A stretch of 64,000 bases of DNA from Clostridiaceae bacterium OM02-2AC (GCA_003481775.1 QULU01000020.1:1-64000), one strand, 5' to 3'; numbered from the stretch's first letter, positions 16,218 through 25,287 are shown. Notes: generated by a model not told the origin, from the sequence alone. Made by a program: numbers and translations.

Positions 16218-16264
16218 ATAGAACTATTCAAAACCCTGAACAGAATAATCTGTCCACTTTTTAC
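16179..16264 (-). ncRNA. Antisense RNA (type I antitoxin candidate)
   Basis: On the minus strand TTGATA (plus 16294-16299), a 17-bp spacer and TATAAT (plus 16271-16276) form a near-consensus promoter reading back towards the toxin. The RNA would start near 16264 and end in the shared terminator, giving about 85 nt complementary to the 3' end of a toxin mRNA that uses or passes the same terminator. Compare RatA/TxpA and pAD1 par arrangements. Confidence 0.65.
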
Positions 16265-16312
16265 ATCTTTATTATAAGCGATAAATTGATAAATATCAAT
16301 AAATTCAAAAAA

Positions 16313-16325
16313 GGAAGTCACTTCC
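16313..16325. repeat. GGAAGTNACTTCC palindrome, copy 4
   Basis: Copy 4 of 16, between the type I locus and the small ORF at 16410; flanks AAAAAA / TATTTTT. Confidence 0.85.
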
Positions 16326-16409
16326 TATTTTTCTATTTGAGTGCAACAAGGCAGAAAAACTGGTAAATCAAATAAAGATTCTGTAGAATAATCGTGGAGG
16401 TATATGTAT

Positions 16410-16535
16410 ATGTACTATACTATCCAAAATAAGCACTCATTTGGAAATGTTTCAGTTCTTAACCAATATGGAATTACAGTTTTTGACTCTAGTAGTCATA
16501 CTGTTAATTATCAGAGAGTTAAAAAAGTAACCTGA
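16410..16535 (+). CDS. Small protein of 41 aa
   Basis: MYYTIQNKHSFGNVSVLNQYG..., with RBS GTGGAGG 10 bases upstream and its own terminator downstream. Beta-rich and basic at the end (QRVKKVT). It may be a free-standing regulator or an anti-defence peptide; no family recognised. Confidence 0.45.
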   Translation: MYYTIQNKHSFGNVSVLNQYGITVFDSSSHTVNYQRVKKVT

Positions 16536-16559
16536 AATATGTTCCAATGGGTGCAAAAA

Positions 16560-16587
16560 AAGAAGAGGATTGCCGTCCTCTTCTTTT
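16560..16587 (+). terminator. Hairpin terminator
   Basis: AAGAAGAGGA / TCCTCTTCTT, 10-bp stem with TTGCCG loop, followed by TTCC. Confidence 0.75.
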
Positions 16588-16589
16588 CC

Positions 16590-16964
16590 TATGGGAAATC
16601 CACAGTTCTTAACCACTATTATTATATGCTATAAACTGAAAAATGACAACTGATTTTAGATTTTAAAAACTGTAATTTTACCTGTGGTTGCACTTTTGCT
16701 TCACACCAAAATATGCTAATATGATAATGTGGTAAAATATTGAAAAGGCAGAAAACTAAGCGTTTTTTGTCTTTTTTTATTTTCAGAAAGGAGAGAAATT
16801 ACAGTGAAATGGTATTTTAAACGAAGGCATCCGTTTGGATGCCTTGAATCATTTATCTAGGAAAAAAGGGAACGGATGAAAACTCGAGATTCATTCGTTT
16901 CCTAAAAAAAGGAAGTCACTTCCTATTTTTCATAAAAAATACAAAAAAAGAAAGGAGAAACTTT
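16590..16964 (+). promoter_or_regulatory. Long leader of the adhesin gene
   Basis: A probable promoter lies around 16716-16733 (TATGCTAATATGATAAT). The transcript would have a leader of about 230 nt containing an 18-codon ORF (GTG at 16804, RBS AAAGGAGAG, product VKWYFKRRHPFGCLESFI). Inside it is an AAGGCATCC/GGATGCCTT hairpin at 16824-16845, followed by a longer imperfect hairpin at 16869-16902 and palindrome copy 5. The layout (leader peptide overlapping a hairpin, then further hairpins before the RBS) suggests attenuation control. Confidence 0.45.
16911..16923. repeat. GGAAGTNACTTCC palindrome, copy 5
   Basis: Copy 5 of 16, in the leader of the adhesin gene, 42 bp before its start. Confidence 0.85.
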
Positions 16965-19900
16965 ATGAAAAAGACATTAAAGCGAATTGTAACTTGCATA
17001 TTCTCTACGCTTTTAACTGTAAATGCTGTGATGCCTACTTATGCAAATGAGCAAGTCGTTGCCGAACCATCTCCTACTTTGAATATTACTGTTGAAGGAA
17101 ATGGACAGGTTAAAGTTACAGAAAATGAAACTGAAACGATAGTAACGAAAGAAACTCCATTTACACAATCTTATAAAGAAGGTACGAAAGTGACGATTGA
17201 AGCGATTGCTGATGAAGAAAATGTAATCGAAAACTTTACAAACAATGATGTTGCAGTACCTGAATTTGTGGCAGAACAGAATAGTTTAAAGATTGAATAT
17301 GTTACTGGTGTCGAAAATTCAAACTTTGTAGTTACATTCAAAGAAATTGTTTCTAGTGAAGAACAAGAAACAAATGAAAAAGTAGATACAGAACCGATTG
17401 AACAACCTGAAGCAGAAGGAGAAACTACAAAAGAAGATTCCATTGAAACGGAAGAAAAGGATAAAACAAAAGATAAAGTAGATAAAAATAGTAAACTGCT
17501 AATCAATGACGAAACCTTTATTCCAAATCGTCCTGTTAGTGCTGAAGAACAACAAATTTTAAACGATTATCAAAATGGAATGACTATGAAAGAAGAGTAT
17601 ATTCAAAAGCGTAAAGAAATTGTTGATAAAATTCATGCGTGGAAATATGTGGATGATAATTATTTTATTACGGCTAAATTTTATGAAGATTATGATACAG
17701 CAAATCTATTGCTAGGATTAGGTGCTTCTATTTTAATTGCCCCTGATTTTAGATACTCCGAATCTGCATCAAGCACTTATTCTTCTGATCGCAGTTTGAG
17801 TAGTCCTGTTGTTACTTATTTTGAAGAAGGTGGACATACATCTATTTCTAATGGAATAGGATCGGTTTGGGGAACTGGTGGATTTTGGAAGGTTGATGGA
17901 CATGTAGCATTTTGTGGAGAAGCTATGTACGCACCACCACGAGCAGGAATGACTTTAAATTCTGCTGTGGAAGTACATGATGATAGAGTGCGAAAAGTTA
18001 TTTATTATGCTTATGGATATCCAAATAATCAGGTTTCCAATACTTTTCCAAACAGAGATCAAGCTCTCTTGGCAATGAATGAATTCTTATCTGCTGTAGC
18101 TAGTGGCACTTCAATTAGTGGTTCTTCTAATGGACAGCGTTATCATGTTGCATATGAAACGCTAAAAGGAATTTTAAACCTACCTAGCCCACCATCAGAT
18201 TTTAAAGTATATAAAGCAAAATGCCCAGGTACTGGAGTAAGTTGGCAAGGAATTGTAACACAGAATCAAACTTTATATTGGGGACAAAATGAACCGAAAG
18301 GAAATCTAACGATTGAAAAATCTTCATCCAATCCTTCGATTACAGACAATAACAACTGTTATAGTTTAGAAGGTGCAGAATATGGATTGTATAACAGTGA
18401 AGCCGATGCCAATAAGGATGTCAATCGAGTAGGTACATTTACAATCAAGGCTGATGGAAAAGCAAATACCATCAAGGACTTGAAGGCAAAGACATATTAC
18501 TTGAAAGAAACCAAAGCAGGAAAAGGATATGATTTAGATAAAAAAGTGTATCCCGTTTCAATAAAAAGTGGAAAAACAGAAATTAAAAAGGTAAAAGACA
18601 ATCCTCAAGCTGACCCTGTTGGTATCTTATTGAAGAAGCGTGACAAGGAAACTGGACAGGATGTACCACAAAGAGATGCGAAACTTGAAGGTGCTGAATT
18701 TACTGTGAAGTACTACAAAGGGGATTATGCTGAAGATGTCGATCCTGCGACACAGGGAGCAACACCTGAACGTACTTGGGTATTAAAAACAGATGAAGAT
18801 GGTTTTACTTATTTACAAGATAACTATAAAGTTTCGGGTGATGAATTTTACTATAATAGCACAAATTTGCCAACAATTCCGATTGGAACAGTAACATTAC
18901 GAGAAACGAAAGCACCTGAAGGGTACAAACTAAATGATGAAACATTTATTGTAAAGGTAATTTCAGAAGGTTCAGATGAATTTTTAAGCACATACCAAGA
19001 ACCAATCGTACCTGAACAGGTTATCAAAGGAAAAATTCGCATTGCTAAGAAAGACAAGGATACAGGAAAAGTCATTCAAGTGGCAGGGACAGTCTTTGAT
19101 ATTTATTTCAATGGACAGAAAGTAAGCTCAATGACAACGGATGAAACAGGATATGCTACATCTGAAGACTTGGCTTACGGAGAATATGTAATCAAAGAAG
19201 CAAAAGCTCCAAATGGATATGTCGTTGATGTAGATCAAGAGGCTGTCGTAGATATTACAGCCGAAAAGACATACGATACAGAATTAAGTGATAAACGAGT
19301 GAATGCGACCATCAATCTTGTTAAAGAAGATAAAGATACTGGTAATCGTCCTCAAGGGGATGCAACACTAACAGGTGCTGTATATGGACTATATGCTAAA
19401 GAAGATATTCTTGACCCATCTATGGATGGAACAGTCATTCATAAGAAAGATTCTTTAGTTGGAAAAATCACGACAGATAAAAATGCAAGTGGTACAATTG
19501 AAAATCTATATTTAGGGGAATATTACTGGCAAGAAATCAGTCCAAGCGAAGGATATGAATTGGATGAAACAAAATATCCTTTCACTGCAAGTTATAAAGA
19601 CCAAAATACAATTACAGTTACTGTGGATAGTACAGTGAAGGAAACAATTCGTACTGGAGAATTTGACATTATCAAAACGATTACAGATGGAAGTCAATCT
19701 GAAATCATGACAAATGAAAAAGGTGCAGAATTTGTTGCTGTATTGTTAAAGGATTATGAAGCTAATGGTAAAGACATTCAAAAGGCTTTACAATATGCAA
19801 AAGAAAACCGAAGCGAAAAAGAATATGCTGTATTAACAACAAATAAAAATGGTTATGCGACTTCAGGCAAATTAGCGTATGGTAAATATATTATCCAACA

Positions 19901-22604
19901 GACTAAGAAAGGCGAAAACGCTGAAGAAACAGATATTCTTGAAGGAACATTCACATTTGAAGTAACCGAAGCCAATGGACAAACAATTATTAAAGGTGGA
20001 GATACTTCAGGAAATTCTCTTGAAGTCGGAGATGATGGTAAGATGCATTACCATATCAATAACCGACCAAGTGATTATTTCTTAAAACTTGTGAAAGTAG
20101 ATGCTGAAAGTGGAAAACAGATTATCTTATCTGATGCTACATTTAAAGTAAAAGATTTATCAACTGGTAAATATGTACGACAAAAAGTGGCAGGTGTTTG
20201 GATTGATGAATTCAATACAGATAAAGATGGTTATGTTATTCTTCCGTTAAAACTAAAGAGTGGAAAGTACCAACTCGAAGAAATCAAAGCACCTTACAAC
20301 TACTTGTTGAATGGTACAAGTATTCCATTTGAAATCAAAAAATCGGAAGTGACTTCCGAAGATGAAGATGGAGATGCGTATATCGTAGTTACTATGGAAG
20401 ACACACGAGTAAAAGGATCTATCTCTTTTGAAAAACGAGGAGAAGTGCTAGTGGGTTCTCATGAAGATGAAAATGGTAATATCGTATTCGATTATGAAGA
20501 ACAAGGACTAGAAGGCATGACAGTCACAGTGTATGCCAAAGAAGACATCATTGACCCTGCTGACGGAACGGTAATTTATAAAGCTGGTGAAGTTGTTACA
20601 ACAGCAACTACCGATAAATCAGGAAAGACTCAAGTAGATAATTTATATCTTGGAAGCTATATAGTGCGTGAAACACAGGCTCCTGAAGGATTTGTGATTT
20701 CTGATAAAGAGTATGAAGTAACTCTGTCATACAAAGATGATCATACAGCAATCATTTCTGATTCTGTAACCTATTTAAATGACCGTCAAAAGGTTCATAT
20801 TGACTTGAGAAAAGTGGATGAAGATAATGAAGCTAATTTACAAGGAGCTGTCTTTGGTCTATATGCTTCTGAAGATATTTATGGAGTTGAAAAATTGTCA
20901 AAAACAAACTCAAAACCATTGATTATCAAAAAAGGAACATTGATTGAAACAGCCACTTCAGATGAAAATGGACAGGTTGTATTTAACGCTGACCTTCCTC
21001 TTTCAAAATACGAAATTCGTGAATTGAAAGCCCCAATCGGATACGCTTCAAGTGATGAAGTGATTCCAGTGGATGCCACATATAAAGGGCAGGAATTACC
21101 AACTATCGAAATTGTTGCAGTATTTAAAAACAAAATTACACAAGTAGAATTCTCAAAAGTAGATGCTTCTACAAACGAAGAACTAGAAGGAGCAACTCAA
21201 ATTGTTTATCCTAAAGGAAATCGTGGAGAAGTATTTGAAACTTGGGTATCCACTAAAGAACCTCATATCATCAAAGGATTAGAAGTTGGACAAACTTATA
21301 TTTGGGAAGAAATTTCTGCCCCTTATGGATTTGCTCTTGCTGAAAAGATTGAATTTACTGTAAAAGACACAGGCGAAGTTCAAGTAGCAGGAACAATGAA
21401 GGATGAAATCGTATATGGACAGTTAGCTTTCGAGAAGAAAGGTAAACAGTTCACTTATACGGATATTGGTATGACGGATTTAGGAATGGTTAATACACCA
21501 GTCTTTGAAGAAATGAATATTCTAGGTGCAGAAATTACCATTTACGCAGGCGAAGATATTACATTAGGTAACGGAATCACTTATTACAAGGCAGATGAAG
21601 AAATCGACACTTTAGTAAGTGATTATGAAGCTGTACAGTCAATTAAACTTCCAGTTGGTAAATACTATTATGTTGAAACAAAAGCACCAATCGGTTTTGT
21701 GAAGAATGAAGAAAAACATTATTTTGAAGTTGTAGATAATCAAATCAATGAACTTCAAGTAATCGAATCTACATTGAAGAACGAACGACCAGTGTATAAC
21801 ATCAATATGACAAAACAGATGGAATTCTCTGATACAGCTATGAACAAAGAAGCCTACAAGGATGTTGTATTTGGAATCTACACTCGTGATGATACATACG
21901 ATTGGAAAGGTAATGTAGCAATCGAACCTGATACATTGCTTGCAACATCAGGAATTGATGAAGAAGGTCATTTAGTTCATACCCCTGAACTTCCAGTAGG
22001 AAATTACTACTTGAAGGAACTTCAAACAAATTCTGCATATAAATTAGATGAAAATGAATATGATTTTAGTATCGACCAATCTAATGAAAAAGCAGTGATT
22101 GTACCAATCAATGAAGGAAAACCTATCATCAATAAATTGAAAGAATACTATGTTCTTGTCAATAAAGTAGATGAAAACACAATGAAGAACATCATCAGTA
22201 AGGAATTTGAATTCACATCTTTCACAGATGCAGAATGTAAAAATCCTATCGAAACAAAACAGGCAAACACAAAAGATGGAACTGTTAAGTTTGTATTGAA
22301 CTACGGAACAACATATATCAAGGAAACGAAAGCCCCTCTAGGTTATTCGTTAAGCCCTGAAGTTGTCAAAGTTGAAGTCAATGATGATGGATTGTTTGTC
22401 AATGGTAAGAAGGTAGAACGAAGTGAAGACTTGTTGTATTCTATCATCTACAAAGACAGCTTACTTCCAGTTATTCAAACAGGAGCAGGTAGTGATTCTA
22501 TGCTGTTTATCGTTGCAGGACTTGGAGTTCTAGTATCTTTAATCGGTATCTTGGAATACAGAAGAAGAAACAAAAACAAGAAGTCTGAAAATAAATCAGA
22601 ATAA
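16965..22604 (+). CDS. Thioester-domain / SpaA-like CnaB-repeat surface adhesin
   Basis: 1879 aa. Signal peptide 1-28 (cut after PTYA), a beta domain (30-125), an acidic linker, then a region 230-430 with HVAFCGEAMYAPPRAG (Cys317), which resembles the thioester domain of Gram-positive adhesins that bind covalently to host proteins. About twelve CnaB/SpaA-like repeats follow to about residue 1840, many with K-E/V-D starts and E.KAP.GY ends, the pattern of intramolecular isopeptide bonds. Near the C-terminus LLPVIQTGAG acts as a non-canonical sortase motif, followed by a membrane helix and RRRNKNKK. It is a long wall-anchored stalk. Palindrome copy 6 lies in frame within the gene. Confidence 0.88.
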   Translation: MKKTLKRIVTCIFSTLLTVNAVMPTYANEQVVAEPSPTLNITVEGNGQVKVTENETETIVTKETPFTQSYKEGTKVTIEAIADEENVIENFTNNDVAVPEFVAEQNSLKIEYVTGVENSNFVVTFKEIVSSEEQETNEKVDTEPIEQPEAEGETTKEDSIETEEKDKTKDKVDKNSKLLINDETFIPNRPVSAEEQQILNDYQNGMTMKEEYIQKRKEIVDKIHAWKYVDDNYFITAKFYEDYDTANLLLGLGASILIAPDFRYSESASSTYSSDRSLSSPVVTYFEEGGHTSISNGIGSVWGTGGFWKVDGHVAFCGEAMYAPPRAGMTLNSAVEVHDDRVRKVIYYAYGYPNNQVSNTFPNRDQALLAMNEFLSAVASGTSISGSSNGQRYHVAYETLKGILNLPSPPSDFKVYKAKCPGTGVSWQGIVTQNQTLYWGQNEPKGNLTIEKSSSNPSITDNNNCYSLEGAEYGLYNSEADANKDVNRVGTFTIKADGKANTIKDLKAKTYYLKETKAGKGYDLDKKVYPVSIKSGKTEIKKVKDNPQADPVGILLKKRDKETGQDVPQRDAKLEGAEFTVKYYKGDYAEDVDPATQGATPERTWVLKTDEDGFTYLQDNYKVSGDEFYYNSTNLPTIPIGTVTLRETKAPEGYKLNDETFIVKVISEGSDEFLSTYQEPIVPEQVIKGKIRIAKKDKDTGKVIQVAGTVFDIYFNGQKVSSMTTDETGYATSEDLAYGEYVIKEAKAPNGYVVDVDQEAVVDITAEKTYDTELSDKRVNATINLVKEDKDTGNRPQGDATLTGAVYGLYAKEDILDPSMDGTVIHKKDSLVGKITTDKNASGTIENLYLGEYYWQEISPSEGYELDETKYPFTASYKDQNTITVTVDSTVKETIRTGEFDIIKTITDGSQSEIMTNEKGAEFVAVLLKDYEANGKDIQKALQYAKENRSEKEYAVLTTNKNGYATSGKLAYGKYIIQQTKKGENAEETDILEGTFTFEVTEANGQTIIKGGDTSGNSLEVGDDGKMHYHINNRPSDYFLKLVKVDAESGKQIILSDATFKVKDLSTGKYVRQKVAGVWIDEFNTDKDGYVILPLKLKSGKYQLEEIKAPYNYLLNGTSIPFEIKKSEVTSEDEDGDAYIVVTMEDTRVKGSISFEKRGEVLVGSHEDENGNIVFDYEEQGLEGMTVTVYAKEDIIDPADGTVIYKAGEVVTTATTDKSGKTQVDNLYLGSYIVRETQAPEGFVISDKEYEVTLSYKDDHTAIISDSVTYLNDRQKVHIDLRKVDEDNEANLQGAVFGLYASEDIYGVEKLSKTNSKPLIIKKGTLIETATSDENGQVVFNADLPLSKYEIRELKAPIGYASSDEVIPVDATYKGQELPTIEIVAVFKNKITQVEFSKVDASTNEELEGATQIVYPKGNRGEVFETWVSTKEPHIIKGLEVGQTYIWEEISAPYGFALAEKIEFTVKDTGEVQVAGTMKDEIVYGQLAFEKKGKQFTYTDIGMTDLGMVNTPVFEEMNILGAEITIYAGEDITLGNGITYYKADEEIDTLVSDYEAVQSIKLPVGKYYYVETKAPIGFVKNEEKHYFEVVDNQINELQVIESTLKNERPVYNINMTKQMEFSDTAMNKEAYKDVVFGIYTRDDTYDWKGNVAIEPDTLLATSGIDEEGHLVHTPELPVGNYYLKELQTNSAYKLDENEYDFSIDQSNEKAVIVPINEGKPIINKLKEYYVLVNKVDENTMKNIISKEFEFTSFTDAECKNPIETKQANTKDGTVKFVLNYGTTYIKETKAPLGYSLSPEVVKVEVNDDGLFVNGKKVERSEDLLYSIIYKDSLLPVIQTGAGSDSMLFIVAGLGVLVSLIGILEYRRRNKNKKSENKSE
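20345..20357. repeat. GGAAGTNACTTCC palindrome, copy 6 (inside a gene)
   Basis: Copy 6 of 16 and the only one inside coding sequence, encoding part of KSEVTSED between two CnaB repeats. The arms extend to TCGGAAGTGACTTCCGA. Confidence 0.85.
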
Positions 22605-22619
22605 AGAATTGTATAAAAA

Positions 22620-22666
22620 TCTATCTCACAAAAAATAAAATCTCTGATAGTTCACAGTGAGATAGA
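22620..22666 (+). terminator. Hairpin after the adhesin gene
   Basis: TCTATCTCAC / GTGAGATAGA, 10-bp perfect stem with a long AT loop, 16 bp after the adhesin stop. Confidence 0.6.
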
Positions 22667-22693
22667 AAATAAAGTATAATGATTTATCTTCCT

Positions 22694-22721
22694 GAAGCCC
22701 TTGCGTAAAAACAAGGGCTTC
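22694..22721 (+). terminator. Hairpin GAAGCCCTTG/CAAGGGCTTC
   Basis: Ten-base-pair GC-rich stem with loop CGTAAAAA; no strong T-run. It may be an RNA leader structure for the next gene, since a TATAAT-like box lies at about 22675. Confidence 0.5.
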
Positions 22722-22767
22722 AAATAAAAGGTATCAAAGCAATTTGATGCTTTTTATTTGAAAAATA

Positions 22768-22780
22768 GGAAGTGACTTCC
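22768..22780. repeat. GGAAGTNACTTCC palindrome, copy 7
   Basis: Copy 7 of 16, 20 bp before the start at 22801; right flank TAAAAATAG instead of a T-run, as in copy 3. Confidence 0.85.
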
Positions 22781-22800
22781 TAAAAATAGAAAGAAGGAAA

Positions 22801-23478
22801 ATGATGGACAATAAAATAAATTTTTATGGATTTGAAACGGGTGTACTTTTAGAAAAATTGGATAAAGAGTTTGATCATTATGCTTGCAATAATAAAGAAT
22901 TGAATTATGGATTCTATAACGAAAATAATGGTTTCTTTTTGGAAAAGGATTATAAAGAAAACCTAAAGTATATTCGTGATTATGTAGATCAGGGAGTGGA
23001 TGGAACATATGGAGTTATTTCTTTTCAAGGAAGCGTTGAAATAGGAGGAGAAGATTATAAGAACATAAAAGACAACGATTGTGATTTAACAAATATGGAT
23101 TATTCATTCTTTAAAGATTTATCAAGTATTGAATATTCTGTATGCAAAAAGGATGGGAAATTAGTAGAGAATTTTTTGGAAGATGAAATTAAGAAATTAG
23201 TTGCATCAAAAATAGAAAAAGATTGTCCAGTGGATATGCTCCATCTTACAGATCGAGCAAAATATTGTTTGAAAGCAAGTGGAATTACAACTTTAAAAGG
23301 ATTATTGAAAACACCTTTATACGATATGAAAAATCTAAAAAACATTGGGAAGAAAGGGTATCCTTCTATAAGAGGAGAACTTAATCGAATTTGTTATGAC
23401 ATTCAATTTAATAAAGAACAAGATAGAATAAATAAATTTATAGAAATTGAAGAAGAAATGGATGAAATTGAAAAATAG
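22801..23478 (+). CDS. Protein with RNA polymerase alpha-CTD-like domain and acidic tail
   Basis: 225 aa. N-terminal 135 residues are unknown (begins MMDNKINFYGFETG). Residues about 140-200 (DMLHLTDRAKYCLKASGI, TTLKGLLKTPLYDMKNLKNIGKKG) have the helix-hairpin-helix pattern of the alpha subunit C-terminal domain, which binds UP-element DNA and activators. The end is IEIEEEMDEIEK, the shared acidic tail; the stop codon lies in palindrome copy 8. It could bind DNA or imitate alpha-CTD in order to redirect transcription; inference only. Confidence 0.6.
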   Translation: MMDNKINFYGFETGVLLEKLDKEFDHYACNNKELNYGFYNENNGFFLEKDYKENLKYIRDYVDQGVDGTYGVISFQGSVEIGGEDYKNIKDNDCDLTNMDYSFFKDLSSIEYSVCKKDGKLVENFLEDEIKKLVASKIEKDCPVDMLHLTDRAKYCLKASGITTLKGLLKTPLYDMKNLKNIGKKGYPSIRGELNRICYDIQFNKEQDRINKFIEIEEEMDEIEK

Positions 23479-23490
23479 GAAGTCACTTCC
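23478..23490. repeat. GGAAGTNACTTCC palindrome, copy 8
   Basis: Copy 8 of 16. The TAG stop of the tailed gene overlaps the left arm; right flank TATTTTTG completes a 12-bp stem with a T-run. Confidence 0.9.
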
Positions 23491-23504
23491 TATTTTTGCA
23501 GAAA

Positions 23505-23573
23505 GCATGAAAATGCTATCTGTTAGAGTGCATAGAAATTTGTTATAATAGGGATATGAAAGAAGGTGGTTTA
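23505..23573 (+). promoter_or_regulatory. Promoter segment of first AAA gene
   Basis: Contains GCATGAAAATGC, TATAAT at 23544 and RBS GAAGGTGG. The block of about 70 bp is repeated almost unchanged before the second AAA gene (25305-25370), so the promoter was duplicated with the gene. Confidence 0.6.
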
Positions 23574-25235
23574 ATGAAAAAATATACAGCAAATGTTTTT
23601 GTTAAAGACGAATTAAAAGAAATCACAAATCGTGAAAAAGATAAACCACAACGCATTATTGGAGAAGAATTGAAAGACTATTTATTTGAATCAGAAGATA
23701 CCAAAGTCTGTATTTTATATGGATTGCGAAGAACTGGAAAAACAACTTTAATGTTGCAAACGATTTCTGAATTAACGCAAGATGAATTTGAAAAAAGTGC
23801 ATATATCGAAGTAAGCAATAGAGATACCATATCTTCTTTATATAGTGATCTTGATAGATTGAAAGAAGAAGGATACAAGTATATTTTCATTGATGAAGTC
23901 ACTTCATTGGATAACTTTATTTCCATGTCTTCCTTATTTCCTGATGTATATGTTAGAAAGGGGTTGAGAATTGTTCTGACAGGAACAGATTCTCTAGGCT
24001 TTTTCTTATCTTCTTCTCGTGAACTTTATGACAGAGCTAGATATATTCATACAACATATATTCCTTTTTATGAATTTAAACATTTGTTTCCTAATAAAAA
24101 TATTGATGAATTCATTGAATATGGTGGTACTTTGATTCCTGAATATAATGAAGATTATCCGTTCTATAATGGAAAAAATGCAGAGCAATATGTGGACTCT
24201 GCGATTGCACAGAACATTCAGCATTCTTTAGAAAACTATGAAGAAGGCAGTAAATTTCGTTCTTTGATAAATTTATATAATCAAGATAAACTGACTAATG
24301 CTATCAATCGTGTTGTACAAAATAGAAACCATCAGTTTTCTATCAGGGTAATTCAAAGTACATTTAAACCTTCTGATTATAACTCTGTTAGAGATATAAT
24401 GACTACTCGTGTTAAGAAAAATATCGAACCTAACACAGATATTCTAAACAAAATAGATTCAAGCACCATTGTTGAACCATTGAAAAAACAACTTCATATT
24501 TATGATGCAAGAAAAGATGAAATACTAACAGATTCTGAAGTCTATGAGATAGAACAATATTTACGAAAACTAGAAATTGTAGATTCCTATACTGTTGAAT
24601 CAGGTGACTTTAATATTTCGCCAGTAGAAAACAATATTATTACACAGTCAGGGTTGCGATACAGTCAGTGCAAGGAATTGTTGAAGATTTTAGAAAATCA
24701 CAATACTTTCCGATTAGGAACAGATAAAGAACAAAATTTAATTGTTTCAACGATTGATAACAATGTAAAAGGAAAGATATTAGAAGAATTGACAATTTAT
24801 AATGTCCAACAATCTTTGGATGCTGAAAAATATGAAGTATTTCAACTCTCTTATCCACCAATGCCGAGTGAAGGAGTTACAGAAGGAGAAATTGATTTAG
24901 TTATTAAAGATAAAGAATTATACACTGTAGAATTATTTGAAATCAAACACAGTTCTGAAATCGTACCAAGTCAGTACAAACATATGATTGACCCTGCAAA
25001 AATGAAATACTTTGAAAAAAGAGGATTAGAGGTAACAGGAAGAACAGTGTTATATATGGGAAAAACACAAGGACAAGAAATTGAAGGTGTGAAATATAAA
25101 AACATATCTGAATATCTTGATGAATTAAAAGTATATGATCGTAATTATCAGAAGATGCTTCTAGCACGAAAAGAATGTATAAAAAATGTAGAAGATGAAT
25201 ATGATGATAATGATTCATTGGATACAAAAGGTTAA
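23574..25235 (+). CDS. AAA ATPase with C-terminal nuclease-like domain (paralog 1)
   Basis: 553 aa from MKKYTANVFVKDEL; the in-frame ATG 18 bases earlier would overlap the RBS. AAA domain: Walker A YGLRRTGKTTL (about 60), Walker B YKYIFIDEV (about 115), sensor IVLTGTDSLG. A helical middle follows. The C-terminal part has EGEIDLVIKDKELYTVELFEIKHSSE, the E-D-(E/Q)xK pattern of PD-(D/E)XK nuclease folds (AAA_14 + DUF4143-like architecture). Ends NVEDEYDDNDSLDTKG, acidic but divergent from the common tail. Such ATPases are suspected in defence or toxin roles; function unknown. Confidence 0.7.
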   Translation: MKKYTANVFVKDELKEITNREKDKPQRIIGEELKDYLFESEDTKVCILYGLRRTGKTTLMLQTISELTQDEFEKSAYIEVSNRDTISSLYSDLDRLKEEGYKYIFIDEVTSLDNFISMSSLFPDVYVRKGLRIVLTGTDSLGFFLSSSRELYDRARYIHTTYIPFYEFKHLFPNKNIDEFIEYGGTLIPEYNEDYPFYNGKNAEQYVDSAIAQNIQHSLENYEEGSKFRSLINLYNQDKLTNAINRVVQNRNHQFSIRVIQSTFKPSDYNSVRDIMTTRVKKNIEPNTDILNKIDSSTIVEPLKKQLHIYDARKDEILTDSEVYEIEQYLRKLEIVDSYTVESGDFNISPVENNIITQSGLRYSQCKELLKILENHNTFRLGTDKEQNLIVSTIDNNVKGKILEELTIYNVQQSLDAEKYEVFQLSYPPMPSEGVTEGEIDLVIKDKELYTVELFEIKHSSEIVPSQYKHMIDPAKMKYFEKRGLEVTGRTVLYMGKTQGQEIEGVKYKNISEYLDELKVYDRNYQKMLLARKECIKNVEDEYDDNDSLDTKG

Positions 25236-25241
25236 ATGCAA

Positions 25242-25266
25242 AGTGGAGAGTAATCTTCACTTTTTT
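25242..25266 (+). terminator. Terminator of AAA gene 1
   Basis: AGTGGAGA / TCTTCACT with GTAA loop and six T; the identical unit follows AAA gene 2. Confidence 0.8.
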
Positions 25267-25274
25267 CAAAAATA

Positions 25275-25287
25275 GGAAGTCACTTCC
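25275..25287. repeat. GGAAGTNACTTCC palindrome, copy 9
   Basis: Copy 9 of 16, right after the terminator and before the duplicated promoter; flanks AAAAATA / TATTTTT, a complete 27-bp palindrome. Confidence 0.9.

Larger units (their letters stand above)
15999..16257. repeat. 14-bp inverted repeat flanking the toxin locus
   Basis: GTGGACAGATTATT at 15999-16012 and its exact reverse complement at 16244-16257; a second pair TTCAGG / CCTGAA extends the match. The left copy is the predicted 5' end of the toxin mRNA and the right copy the 5' part of the antisense RNA, so both RNAs begin with the same sequence. Confidence 0.75.
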
